A program made the translations under genes and the position numbers. From Bacteroidales bacterium (lineage in GTDB: Bacteria > Bacteroidota > Bacteroidia > Bacteroidales > JAFGUD01): 36,385 nucleotides of DNA. Shown in pieces: positions 25,829 to 34,097 of the stretch. Each line of letters begins with the position of its first letter. Positions within the stretch are counted from its first letter, which is position 1. The notes under the pieces were generated by a model. The model did not search any database. It was not told the DNA's origin and was given only the letters and a program-made list of their open reading frames with translations. The stretch lies in contig JAFGUD010000281.1 of NCBI GenBank assembly GCA_016938685.1, positions 1-36,385 of the forward strand, given 5' to 3'.

Positions 25829-28800
25829 ATGAAAAAAATATTTTTTACAATAATTAGTTTGCTGATATTTAGTTTTTTATCGGCACAAATTATACCCACT
25901 GACGGCATTGTTTATGTTGCTGATGACGGTATCGGAAACGGCTCTTCGTGGTCTTCTGCTACTCCCGATTTACAAGGGGCAATCAACGCTGACGGCGTTG
26001 AGCAGGTTTGGGTTAAACAAGGCACGTATAAACCAACCTATCAATATGATATCGAAGACCCACGGGCATTCTCTTTTGTTCTCAAAAACGGAGTTATTGT
26101 TTACGGCGGATTTAATAATTCGACACCTAATCCTACTTTATCGGAAAGAAACCCTTTTTATTATGAAACCGTATTAAATGGCGATATTAATAACCAGTAT
26201 GATGACACCGACGACGCATACCATATTATTTATCACGATATGTATTCAGGTATCGACAGTACCGCAATTATTGATGGTTTTTTTATTATCGGAGGGAATG
26301 CAAATGGTACTTATTACGAAAATTCAAGAGGAGCAGGTGCGTACAATGACAATTGTAATCCTGTTTTTATAAATTGTGTTTTTAATGCTAATTATGCCGA
26401 AAAGGGCGCCGCTGTTTATAATTATAACGCTTCTCCGTATTTTTATAATTGTGATTTTATTGAAAATGAAGCAACCGAAGATGGTGGCGGAATGTTTAAT
26501 GACAGTTCAAGCCCTTATCTTCAATATTGCCTGTTCGATAAAAATTATGTTCAGGGAAATGGTGCAGGAGTGCTTAATTTTGGAAGTAGCAATCCCTATA
26601 TAACAGGTTGCGAATTTATTCAAAATGTAGCAGTCGCAGATGGTGGTGGAATTTTAAACACTGAAAATTCTAATCCGCAGATTATCAGTTCTATAATTTG
26701 GTGCAACGAAGCAGTAAATGGTGCCGGAATTTTAAATAATGCATCATCATCACCTTTAATTGTAAATACTATAATAACTGCAAACTCAGCAAGTTCGGCA
26801 GGTGGGGCTATTGTTAATAATGAAAACTGTAACGCCGAAATAATTAATTGTACAATTCATAATAATTCTGCACCCGTAGGAGGAGGTATTGCAAATAGTA
26901 ACAGCAATCCTGAAATTTATAACACTGTTGTTTATACTAATGGGACGCAAATTGTTAATGTAGGCACGTCAGTTCCGGTTGTTCAGTATTGTTGTGTTGA
27001 AGATGGTTACTCAGGTGAGGGAAATATTGACGCAGACCCTGCTTTTTCTAATTCCGGTCTCACTCATTATTTATTCCCTTCACCTGCAAGTCCTTTGATT
27101 GATGCCGGTAACAATAGTTTTATACCTGAAAACATCTTATCGGATTTTAATAACAGAAACCGTATTGTTGGCGAAACCGTTGACATTGGTGTTTTTGAAC
27201 ATCTAAAAGTTATTTTTGTTGATGCAAGCAATACTCATCAGCAAGTGGGTGAAGAATGGTATAATGCTTACACCAGTTTGAATGTGGCAATTGAAAATTG
27301 TCCCGAAGGTATGGATATTTGGGTGGCAGACGGAACTTATAAACCCGACGATAATTATGGGGTTGGAACTGGTGATAGATATTTTCATTTTCCTTTAAAA
27401 AAAGGTGTTAGAATACTTGGAGGTTTTGCCGGTACCGAATATTATGAATACCAAAGAGATTTTGAAACGAATAAATGCTACTTAGATGGAAATCTTGGTG
27501 CCGAAAAAGTTTATCATGTATTCTATTCAAGTTCCACTGATGTAGATACTACTTGCATAGTTGACGGATTTTATATCAGAAACGGAAATGCAGACGGTAC
27601 TAATGATTTTACTCGAAACGGCGGAAATATTTATCTTTTAAGTGCAAGTCCTTTGTTTAAAAATTGTCAAATATACAGTGGCTATGCATATTTAAACGGT
27701 GGTAATGTATATCTTGGCGGTTCTTCGGCTGTTTTTGAAGATTGTAATATTTCGAGCGGTCAGGCAGAATACGAAGGTGGTGGTTTATACACTTCTAACT
27801 CAAATGCCTTGTTCAGCTATTGCAAATTTGAAGAAAACTATGTTTACGGTAATGGCGGTGGAATTTCTATAAAAAATAACGGTTTTAATATTTTCAACTC
27901 TTGTTATTTTTCTTTCAACGATGCTTCTGATATCGGAAACGGTGGTGGCGCTTATGTTCAGGATGTTGACTCTGTGCTATTTTTGAATTGTTGGTTCTTC
28001 GAAAATTATGCTAATCAGAACGGTGCAAATTTAGACATTAACAGTCGTGCAATTATCGTAAACAACGATATTCAATGGGGTTATTTGTCTGGCACTTCCA
28101 ATCAGGGAGGAAATATTTTTGCAAAAGCAAATGCCGACATTTCAATTGTAAATTCGATCATTAACAACGGTAATGCTGATGCAGACGCAAATATTGGAAT
28201 ACAAACAGGCGGAAATGTTGATATTTCATACTCCGGAATTGCCGGTTGTGGTGGCAGCGGTGATAACTGGGACACAAATTTGGGTAACGATTTAGGTGGA
28301 AACCTTGATTTTAATGAGGACTGGAACACTTACGAACAAGCAATTGAAAATAACTGGCAAGGTATAGATGCAGGTACAAATTCTCCTTTTGAAAATGGCG
28401 GAATTGCTGAAAATTTCAAATCCGATTATTTGAAAATGAACCGTATCAGAGGCGATAAAATCGATTTGGGTTGCCGTGAAATTCCTTATGCTTTCATAAA
28501 ATTTTATCTTACACCCGATGAAATTGCCGGTTCTACCCAATGTACTTATGATGGCGGTGTTACTTGGTTTTACAATAACGACAGTATTTGGGAAACTCCA
28601 AAAACAATTACTATAACTTTTGATGATGTAGAGAATTATATCACTCCTGACGACATTACATTAACTCTTGAATGGAACGAAGATTACATTGTTTACGGTA
28701 ATTACATAATTATTGAAAATATTTCAGAAAATTCCGAAAAGAACTTGTCGGTTTATCCTAATCCTACAATTGGTACGATAAATATTGATATTGAGCAAGT

Positions 28801-28957
28801 TGAACAAAACGAAACTATTTTCATTTTTAACATAACCGGACAACTAATACAGAGTATTCCTGCAAAAAATCAAAATCAAATTGATTTATCTGATTATGAT
28901 AATGGTATTTATTTGATTAAAGCAAACACTGAAACTGTAAAAATTATTAAACATTAA
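25829..28957 (+). CDS. duplicated right-handed beta-helix protein with T9SS sorting domain
   Basis: A 1042-residue secreted protein. After the signal peptide (1-20) come two similar modules. Each starts with a strand, a VYVADDGIGNGSSWSSATPD-like block and a VWVKQGTYKP or IWVADGTYKP motif (about 28-75 and 461-515). Each continues with many short beta-helix rungs rich in NGGG, GAGV and NCxF patterns. This is the parallel beta-helix architecture of polysaccharide-binding or -cleaving and adhesive proteins, but no catalytic pectate-lyase residues are recognisable. A T9SS type A sorting domain closes it (about 973-1042: SVYPNPTIGTINIDIE ... NGIYLIKA). Co-directional with its neighbours (gaps 34 and 11 bp). 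Confidence 0.85.
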   Translation: MKKIFFTIISLLIFSFLSAQIIPTDGIVYVADDGIGNGSSWSSATPDLQGAINADGVEQVWVKQGTYKPTYQYDIEDPRAFSFVLKNGVIVYGGFNNSTPNPTLSERNPFYYETVLNGDINNQYDDTDDAYHIIYHDMYSGIDSTAIIDGFFIIGGNANGTYYENSRGAGAYNDNCNPVFINCVFNANYAEKGAAVYNYNASPYFYNCDFIENEATEDGGGMFNDSSSPYLQYCLFDKNYVQGNGAGVLNFGSSNPYITGCEFIQNVAVADGGGILNTENSNPQIISSIIWCNEAVNGAGILNNASSSPLIVNTIITANSASSAGGAIVNNENCNAEIINCTIHNNSAPVGGGIANSNSNPEIYNTVVYTNGTQIVNVGTSVPVVQYCCVEDGYSGEGNIDADPAFSNSGLTHYLFPSPASPLIDAGNNSFIPENILSDFNNRNRIVGETVDIGVFEHLKVIFVDASNTHQQVGEEWYNAYTSLNVAIENCPEGMDIWVADGTYKPDDNYGVGTGDRYFHFPLKKGVRILGGFAGTEYYEYQRDFETNKCYLDGNLGAEKVYHVFYSSSTDVDTTCIVDGFYIRNGNADGTNDFTRNGGNIYLLSASPLFKNCQIYSGYAYLNGGNVYLGGSSAVFEDCNISSGQAEYEGGGLYTSNSNALFSYCKFEENYVYGNGGGISIKNNGFNIFNSCYFSFNDASDIGNGGGAYVQDVDSVLFLNCWFFENYANQNGANLDINSRAIIVNNDIQWGYLSGTSNQGGNIFAKANADISIVNSIINNGNADADANIGIQTGGNVDISYSGIAGCGGSGDNWDTNLGNDLGGNLDFNEDWNTYEQAIENNWQGIDAGTNSPFENGGIAENFKSDYLKMNRIRGDKIDLGCREIPYAFIKFYLTPDEIAGSTQCTYDGGVTWFYNNDSIWETPKTITITFDDVENYITPDDITLTLEWNEDYIVYGNYIIIENISENSEKNLSVYPNPTIGTINIDIEQVEQNETIFIFNITGQLIQSIPAKNQNQIDLSDYDNGIYLIKANTETVKIIKH

Positions 28958-28968
28958 ATCTTATAACA

Positions 28969-31032
28969 ATGAAAAAAATTCTTTTCATATCTTTAATATT
29001 GTTAGTATTCAGCCAATCTTATTCACAATGGCATTGGTTAAATCCGTCTCCGCAAGGAGATGGGTTTGCCGATTTGTTCTTTGTAAATTCAAATGTTGGA
29101 TATGCTGTAACACGCAGCGGCAATGTTGTAAAAACCGACAATGCCGCTGAAAGTTGGTTACTAACGAGCAAAATTTTGAACAGTTATTTTAATTCAATGT
29201 TTTTTACCGATGAAAATACAGGCTGGGTTTGTGGTTTCTATGGTAAAATTTTTAAAACCACTGACGGTGGTGATAATTGGACTGTTCAAACAACACCTTA
29301 TCCCGATGACGATTACTATGATATATATTTTCTCAACTCTCAAAAAGGTTTTGCTGTCAGTAATTATGGTCAGATGATTAAAACCCTTGATGGTGGCGAA
29401 AATTGGACTGCCGTCAGCACTGGTTCAGACGAAGACTTCAGAGCAATTCATTTTCCAACAGAAACTGTCGGATATGTTGCTTGTACAAATGGTTATACGC
29501 TTAAAACAACTGATGGCGGCGATACTTGGACTGAAATTGATATGATTATTGCAGATAATTTTAACTGTATTTGGTTTGCCAACGAAAATACAGGTTATCT
29601 CGGTGGCGATTACGGTGCTATTGCAAAAACAACTGATGGCGGACAAAATTGGCAAATGCTAACTGTCCCTGAGAACGATTATTTTTATGCCTGTTCTTTT
29701 TTGGACGAAAATACCGGATTTTTTTCAACCGAATACGGAATGGTTTATTTTACCAACAATGGCGGAAGTTCATGGAATGTTCTTGATGTTGGTACTGATT
29801 ATGTTCCACTTAAAGGTGTTTATGCTTTTGATACAGAAAATATTATTACTGTTGGTGTTGATGCAGGCATTTATAAAACTTCTGACGGTGGCGATAATTG
29901 GCAGAATTCAACTAACGTTTTTATTGGTCAGATTACTCTAAATAGTATCAAGTTTTTTGATGGATTAAATGGTGTGGTGTGCGGAAATGGAGGGAAAATT
30001 TTCACAACCGATGATGGCGGGTTATCTTGGGCTGAGCAAAACTCGAATGTAACGTTGAATTTGAACAAAATTTTTATAACAAACCAAAATACTGCTTTTT
30101 CTTGCGGATTGACCGGAAATATAATTAAATCAAACGATAAAGGACTTTCTTGGGAAACAAAAACTTCGGGAACTACCGAACATTTATATTCAATTTTCTT
30201 TTCAGATGAAAACATCGGTTATGCTTGTGGCTCAACCGGAACAATTGTTAAAACATCTGACGCAGGCGAAAATTGGAACACATTAACAACCGGCTCAACG
30301 GATTGGTTCTATGCTATTTGCTTCAATAACTCAAATATAGGAATTGCAGTCGGTAATGCAGGTGCAATGATAAAAACAACTGATGGTGGTGAAAATTGGT
30401 CTGATATTTCAACCGGACTTACTATTCCATTGTTTGATGTTTATTTTCTTGATGAAAATACAGTTTTTGCTTGCGGTCAAAGCGGTAAACTTCTAAAAAG
30501 CACCGATGCCGGCGAAAACTGGACTGAAATTACAACCGGAACAAACGAAAATTTAAAAGACATAAATTTCAAAGATGATTTGAACGGTTACGTAGTTGGT
30601 GCAATGGGAGTAAATCTAAAAACCGAAGACGGCGGCGTAAACTGGACTTTGCAAAGTAGTATTTCAAACAAAATGTTTAACGGCGTAACCTCAACCGAGT
30701 TGGGAAATACTTATATCTGTGGAGAATATGGTGCAATTCTTTATGATAATGCTGCACCGTTGGTAAATATCAATGAAATTTCATTCAAAAATAATTCTTT
30801 GATGATTTATCCAAACCCGGCAAGTAGTTTTATAAACATAATTTCTGAAAATCCATCTGAAAATATTTCCAAAATTGATATTTATGATATTAAAGGCAAA
30901 AAAGTTTTCACACAAAATTGTTATCAGACAAATTCAGTAAATATTGATATAAGTAGCTTGATAAAAGGAATTTATATTGTAAAGGTGATTTCAGAAAATC
31001 AAATTTCAACACAAAAATTAATAATTCAATAA
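28969..31032 (+). CDS. YCF48-type double beta-propeller protein with T9SS sorting domain
   Basis: A 687-residue secreted protein. Signal peptide at 1-19, then fourteen blade-like repeats of about 42 residues, each ending G-x-I-x-K-T-x-D-G-G-x-x-W, such as GKIFKTTDGGDNW and GAMIKTTDGGENW. The last repeat, GAILYDNAAP, lacks the Asp-Gly-Gly-Trp part. Fourteen fits two seven-bladed propellers. The repeats match the YCF48/BNR group, known in photosystem II assembly but in Bacteroidota mainly a scaffold in secreted proteins. A T9SS type A sorting domain (about 611-687: MIYPNPASSFINII, KGIYIVKVI) ends the protein. Very similar in repeat type to the next gene. Confidence 0.88.
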   Translation: MKKILFISLILLVFSQSYSQWHWLNPSPQGDGFADLFFVNSNVGYAVTRSGNVVKTDNAAESWLLTSKILNSYFNSMFFTDENTGWVCGFYGKIFKTTDGGDNWTVQTTPYPDDDYYDIYFLNSQKGFAVSNYGQMIKTLDGGENWTAVSTGSDEDFRAIHFPTETVGYVACTNGYTLKTTDGGDTWTEIDMIIADNFNCIWFANENTGYLGGDYGAIAKTTDGGQNWQMLTVPENDYFYACSFLDENTGFFSTEYGMVYFTNNGGSSWNVLDVGTDYVPLKGVYAFDTENIITVGVDAGIYKTSDGGDNWQNSTNVFIGQITLNSIKFFDGLNGVVCGNGGKIFTTDDGGLSWAEQNSNVTLNLNKIFITNQNTAFSCGLTGNIIKSNDKGLSWETKTSGTTEHLYSIFFSDENIGYACGSTGTIVKTSDAGENWNTLTTGSTDWFYAICFNNSNIGIAVGNAGAMIKTTDGGENWSDISTGLTIPLFDVYFLDENTVFACGQSGKLLKSTDAGENWTEITTGTNENLKDINFKDDLNGYVVGAMGVNLKTEDGGVNWTLQSSISNKMFNGVTSTELGNTYICGEYGAILYDNAAPLVNINEISFKNNSLMIYPNPASSFINIISENPSENISKIDIYDIKGKKVFTQNCYQTNSVNIDISSLIKGIYIVKVISENQISTQKLIIQ

Positions 31033-31043
31033 ACTTAAACATT

Positions 31044-32675
31044 ATGAAAAAAATATTCATATCTCTGATAATTTTATCATTTTCGACTTTTGCCTTTTCG
31101 CAATGGATTGAAAAGAACAGTGGCACAACTGATCATTTGATGAGTGTCTATTTTACCAACACAACAACTGGCTTTGCTGTTGGCAATAACGGAACAATTT
31201 TAAAAACAACTGATGTCGGTGAAACTTGGGTTGCAAAAAACAGTAGTACAACAAGTTGGCTTATGTCTGTAAATTTTTACGGTACAAATACAGGTTGGGC
31301 TTGCGGAGCAGGTGGAACAATTCTTAAAACAACCGATGCCGGAGAAACATGGACATCCTTAACAAGCGGAACAACTGAAACTTTGTACTCAATTTTTTTC
31401 TCAAATATAAACACAGGTTACGCTTGCGGAACAAATGGAACTATTATCAAAACAACTGATGGCGGGACAACATGGAATACTTCAAACAGCGGAACAACTG
31501 AAAATTTATTATCTGCTCATTTCATCTACTTGACCACAAATGGACATATTGCCGGTTACGAAGGAACAATTTTGAGAACTTCTGACGGAGGGACGACATG
31601 GATATCACAAACAAGTAACACTAATGAAACTTTTAATTCTATTTGTTTTGCAAATTCTGCATTAACTGCTTATGCTGTTGGGACAAACGGAATAATTAAA
31701 AAAACAACTAATTCGGGCGAAAGTTGGTCAACACAAACAAGTGGTACAACAAATCATTTAAGGAGCGTAAAATTTTTAGATTTGAACCTTGGATACGCTG
31801 CCGGTAATAATGGTGTAATTTTAAAAACAGAAAACGGAGGTACAAATTGGATTTTGGAAGAAACTCCTTCAAATACTACCATAATGTCAGTTTTCCCTTA
31901 CAATGCTGATTTGGTTTTTGCCGTTGGAAGCGGAGGTATGATTTTAAAAAGAACAACCGCTTTGCCCGGTGATGCAGGTACAATTACAGGTGAAACAACT
32001 GTTTGTCAAGGCACAACAAGTGTTGAATATTCAGTTGAAGCAATTCCTAATGCCGAAACATACCATTGGAGTTTGCCTGCGGGAACAACAGGTGCAAGCA
32101 CAACAAACACTATTTTGGTAGATTTTGGAACAGATGCAGTCTCAGGAAATATTTCGGTTTATGCCTCAAATGTGAATGGAGATGGTGCGTCTTCAATATT
32201 GTCAGTTACTGTTAATGAAAAACCGAATACTCCGGTAATAATGTTATCGGGTTATACATTAAATTCCACCATAGCAGATGCTTATCAATGGTACAAAGAC
32301 GATATTGAGATAACCGGTGCAACTAATCAATCATATTATGTAACTGAAAATGGCGATTATTATATTATTGTATCCGAAAATGGTTGCTTTTCTGATCATT
32401 CAAATGTTATTTCTGTAACACATGTTTCAGTTGCCGAAATTAATTTTTCTAATATTAAAATTGCACCTAATCCTTCTTCTGATAAATTGGTTGTAACTGC
32501 TTTGGAAATTAAAAAAATTGAAATATTTGACGTCTGCGGAAATATTGTTTTTTCAGTAGATTGTAATTTTGCTGATAATTGCATTATTGATGTAAGTGGC
32601 TTAGCAAAAGGTGTTTATTTGATTAAAACGCAAACAAATTATTATAAAGAAACCAAAAAGATAATAGTAGAGTAG
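31044..32675 (+). CDS. YCF48-type single beta-propeller protein with Ig-like domains and T9SS sorting domain
   Basis: A 543-residue secreted protein. Signal peptide at 1-19, then seven repeats of the same YCF48 type (first GTILKTTDVGETW, last GMILKRTTALPG, which lacks the Trp), enough for one seven-bladed propeller. Next come an immunoglobulin/PKD-like domain (about 309-395: TVCQGTTSVEYSVEAIPNAE) and a second short Ig-like domain (396-460, AYQWYKDDIEITGATNQSYY). A T9SS sorting domain (about 471-543: IKIAPNPSSDKLVVTA ... KGVYLIKT) completes it. Shared repeats with the upstream gene, separated by 11 bp, indicate a tandem paralogous pair. Ligand unknown. Confidence 0.88.
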   Translation: MKKIFISLIILSFSTFAFSQWIEKNSGTTDHLMSVYFTNTTTGFAVGNNGTILKTTDVGETWVAKNSSTTSWLMSVNFYGTNTGWACGAGGTILKTTDAGETWTSLTSGTTETLYSIFFSNINTGYACGTNGTIIKTTDGGTTWNTSNSGTTENLLSAHFIYLTTNGHIAGYEGTILRTSDGGTTWISQTSNTNETFNSICFANSALTAYAVGTNGIIKKTTNSGESWSTQTSGTTNHLRSVKFLDLNLGYAAGNNGVILKTENGGTNWILEETPSNTTIMSVFPYNADLVFAVGSGGMILKRTTALPGDAGTITGETTVCQGTTSVEYSVEAIPNAETYHWSLPAGTTGASTTNTILVDFGTDAVSGNISVYASNVNGDGASSILSVTVNEKPNTPVIMLSGYTLNSTIADAYQWYKDDIEITGATNQSYYVTENGDYYIIVSENGCFSDHSNVISVTHVSVAEINFSNIKIAPNPSSDKLVVTALEIKKIEIFDVCGNIVFSVDCNFADNCIIDVSGLAKGVYLIKTQTNYYKETKKIIVE

Positions 32676-32686
32676 TAATATACTTT

Positions 32687-32738
32687 AAATGTCGTTTAGA
32701 AAAAAGAGTGTTAATACTTACTAAACGGCATTTTTTTT
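32687..32738 (+). terminator. terminator of the secreted-protein series, overlapping the ykgJ-type gene end
   Basis: AAATGTCGTTTAG (32687-32699) pairs with CTAAACGGCATTT (32721-32733), 13 bp with one G-T pair, over a 21-nt loop, followed by Ts. The 3' arm encodes the last residues (MPFSKY) of the minus-strand neighbour, whose stop lies in the loop. Confidence 0.75.
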
Positions 32739-33214
32739 AGTTTTTCAACAATATCGTAAACAGCAGGACAAGTAGAAATATTTAAAAGAGTTTCGTCTAA
32801 CACCTGATAAAACCTTTTTTGTGATGTGTGTGGATATTCTCTACATGCTTTTGGACGTTGCGAGTAAACAATGCAATAATTTTCGGAATCTAAAAAAGGG
32901 CAGGGCATAGTCTTAAAAACATAGTCTTTGTCTTCGTCAATTTTCAGATATTTTGCAATAAAGTCCGATTCTTTTATCTTCAAATGAGCGGCAAGCCTTT
33001 CAATATCTTTATTCAAAATTCTTGGACCAAGTGATTTGCAACAATTTGCACAGGTTAAACAATCAAAGTTAGCGAAAAAATCTTCGTCTAATTCGTGAAC
33101 TATGTCATCAAGATTTTTAGGTTTTTTCTTCTTTAATTTTTTGAAGAATTCTTTGTTCTCTTTTTCAGCTTTTTGGGCATTTATTTTTAATTTTTCTAAA
33201 TCTTCGGGTTTCAT
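32711..33214 (-). CDS. YkgJ family cysteine-cluster protein
   Basis: A 167-residue cytosolic protein of the YkgJ/UPF0153 family, likely to bind a metal or iron-sulfur centre. The cysteines are arranged as FDCLTCANCCKSLGPRI, then TMPCPFLDSENYCIVYSQRP, then KACREYPH, the family pattern, plus a late STCPAV. A lysine-rich N-terminal coiled segment (about 8-32, EKLKINAQKAEKENKEFFKK) precedes it. Function of the family is not established. It lies 30 bp after the upstream lipoprotein gene and is probably its operon partner. Confidence 0.88.
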   Translation of the reverse strand: MKPEDLEKLKINAQKAEKENKEFFKKLKKKKPKNLDDIVHELDEDFFANFDCLTCANCCKSLGPRILNKDIERLAAHLKIKESDFIAKYLKIDEDKDYVFKTMPCPFLDSENYCIVYSQRPKACREYPHTSQKRFYQVLDETLLNISTCPAVYDIVEKLKKMPFSKY

Positions 33215-33244
33215 TAGGTCAAAATTTTCTGCAAAAATAGCATA

Positions 33245-34015
33245 TTAATAAAAAACCTTAGAATTTCCGTTTTTATAGAAAATTGTAACCTGATTTTTGA
33301 GAATATCTACAAATACTTGTTCTATTTCCATGTCAGAAGAACTATAAACACCGGCTGTTCCTGATTCAGAGTCTGTTGTAATTTTCACTGAAAATGATTT
33401 TTTTAGATCATCTTGATTTCGAAAAACAACTGTATTATTTTCAACACTTATTTCAAAATTACAGTCTTTGTAATCAACGGTTCCTTGTGTAGTGTTGACT
33501 TCCATGGTTTGAGTTGTTGTGATTTTTTGGTCGCCTTTTGAAAAACTTTTTGCTAGTGTTATTTTGTTAAATTCACCTGAAATATTTTTTATCTGAGTAG
33601 AATCTGTAAATCCTTTAACTTCAAAGTTAAAAGTGCCTGATATTTGGCCGCTTTCATTAGCTGTTATTTCAAAAGTGCCTTTGTTGGCATAAAAAGTTTC
33701 TTCTTCGTTTGCAAAATATGAACGGCTGTCTATTTCATTTTTGCCTTGCTGGTCAGAATTTGCAATAATAAAAATATGTTCGTCATTTTCTGATAAAGCA
33801 GTTATAATCAGTATATTGTCTTCTTTTTCGTAAAAAGCGTTATTTATTCTTAATGACTGATTTTCTACTTTGGCTGAAAATAAATTTTCGGAGTTATTTT
33901 CCACAACATTTTGATTATCTGAGTTATCTGTTGTGTTGTTGTTGTCTTTGTTTTCTCTATTACATGAATAAATAAAAAACAAACCAAAAAACATTAGAAA
34001 AAATATTCTTGACAT
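33245..34015 (-). CDS. lipoprotein, DUF6252-like
   Basis: A 256-residue predicted lipoprotein. I take the ATG at 34015 because it gives a standard lipoprotein signal (MSRIFFLMFFGLFFIYSC, Cys18), whereas 21 extra upstream codons would spoil it. A low-complexity Asn/Asp/Thr linker (NKDNNNTTDNSDNQN) follows the Cys. The middle (SAKVENQSLRINNAFY ... GQISGTFNFEVKGF) resembles DUF6252-type Bacteroidota lipoproteins with the 'ISGTFxFxxk' strand; this comparison is from memory. The C-terminal 60 residues form another beta-rich segment. Function unknown. Divergent from the next gene with an 82-bp gap. Confidence 0.6.
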   Translation of the reverse strand: MSRIFFLMFFGLFFIYSCNRENKDNNNTTDNSDNQNVVENNSENLFSAKVENQSLRINNAFYEKEDNILIITALSENDEHIFIIANSDQQGKNEIDSRSYFANEEETFYANKGTFEITANESGQISGTFNFEVKGFTDSTQIKNISGEFNKITLAKSFSKGDQKITTTQTMEVNTTQGTVDYKDCNFEISVENNTVVFRNQDDLKKSFSVKITTDSESGTAGVYSSSDMEIEQVFVDILKNQVTIFYKNGNSKVFY

Positions 34016-34039
34016 TATTTTTATTTTTGAGTTTCTGTA

Positions 34040-34068
34040 CAAATTTAAGATAAAATGTTGTAAATTTG
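34040..34068. promoter_or_regulatory. divergent pair of candidate promoter -7 elements
   Basis: TAAATTTG occurs on the plus strand at 34061-34068, 30 nt before the ATG at 34098. It also occurs on the minus strand at 34047-34040, 25 nt before the ATG at 34015. Both match TAnnTTTG exactly and are placed symmetrically in the divergent gap. Confidence 0.5.
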
Positions 34069-34097
34069 TTAACATCAATCAAATAAATTCTGAAATT

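Noticed and set aside
29257..31860. Regular DNA repeats that could suggest a CRISPR or tandem-repeat array
   Set aside because: The periodicity of about 130-150 bp follows the protein repeats of the propeller genes. The repeats are degenerate at DNA level and wholly coding.
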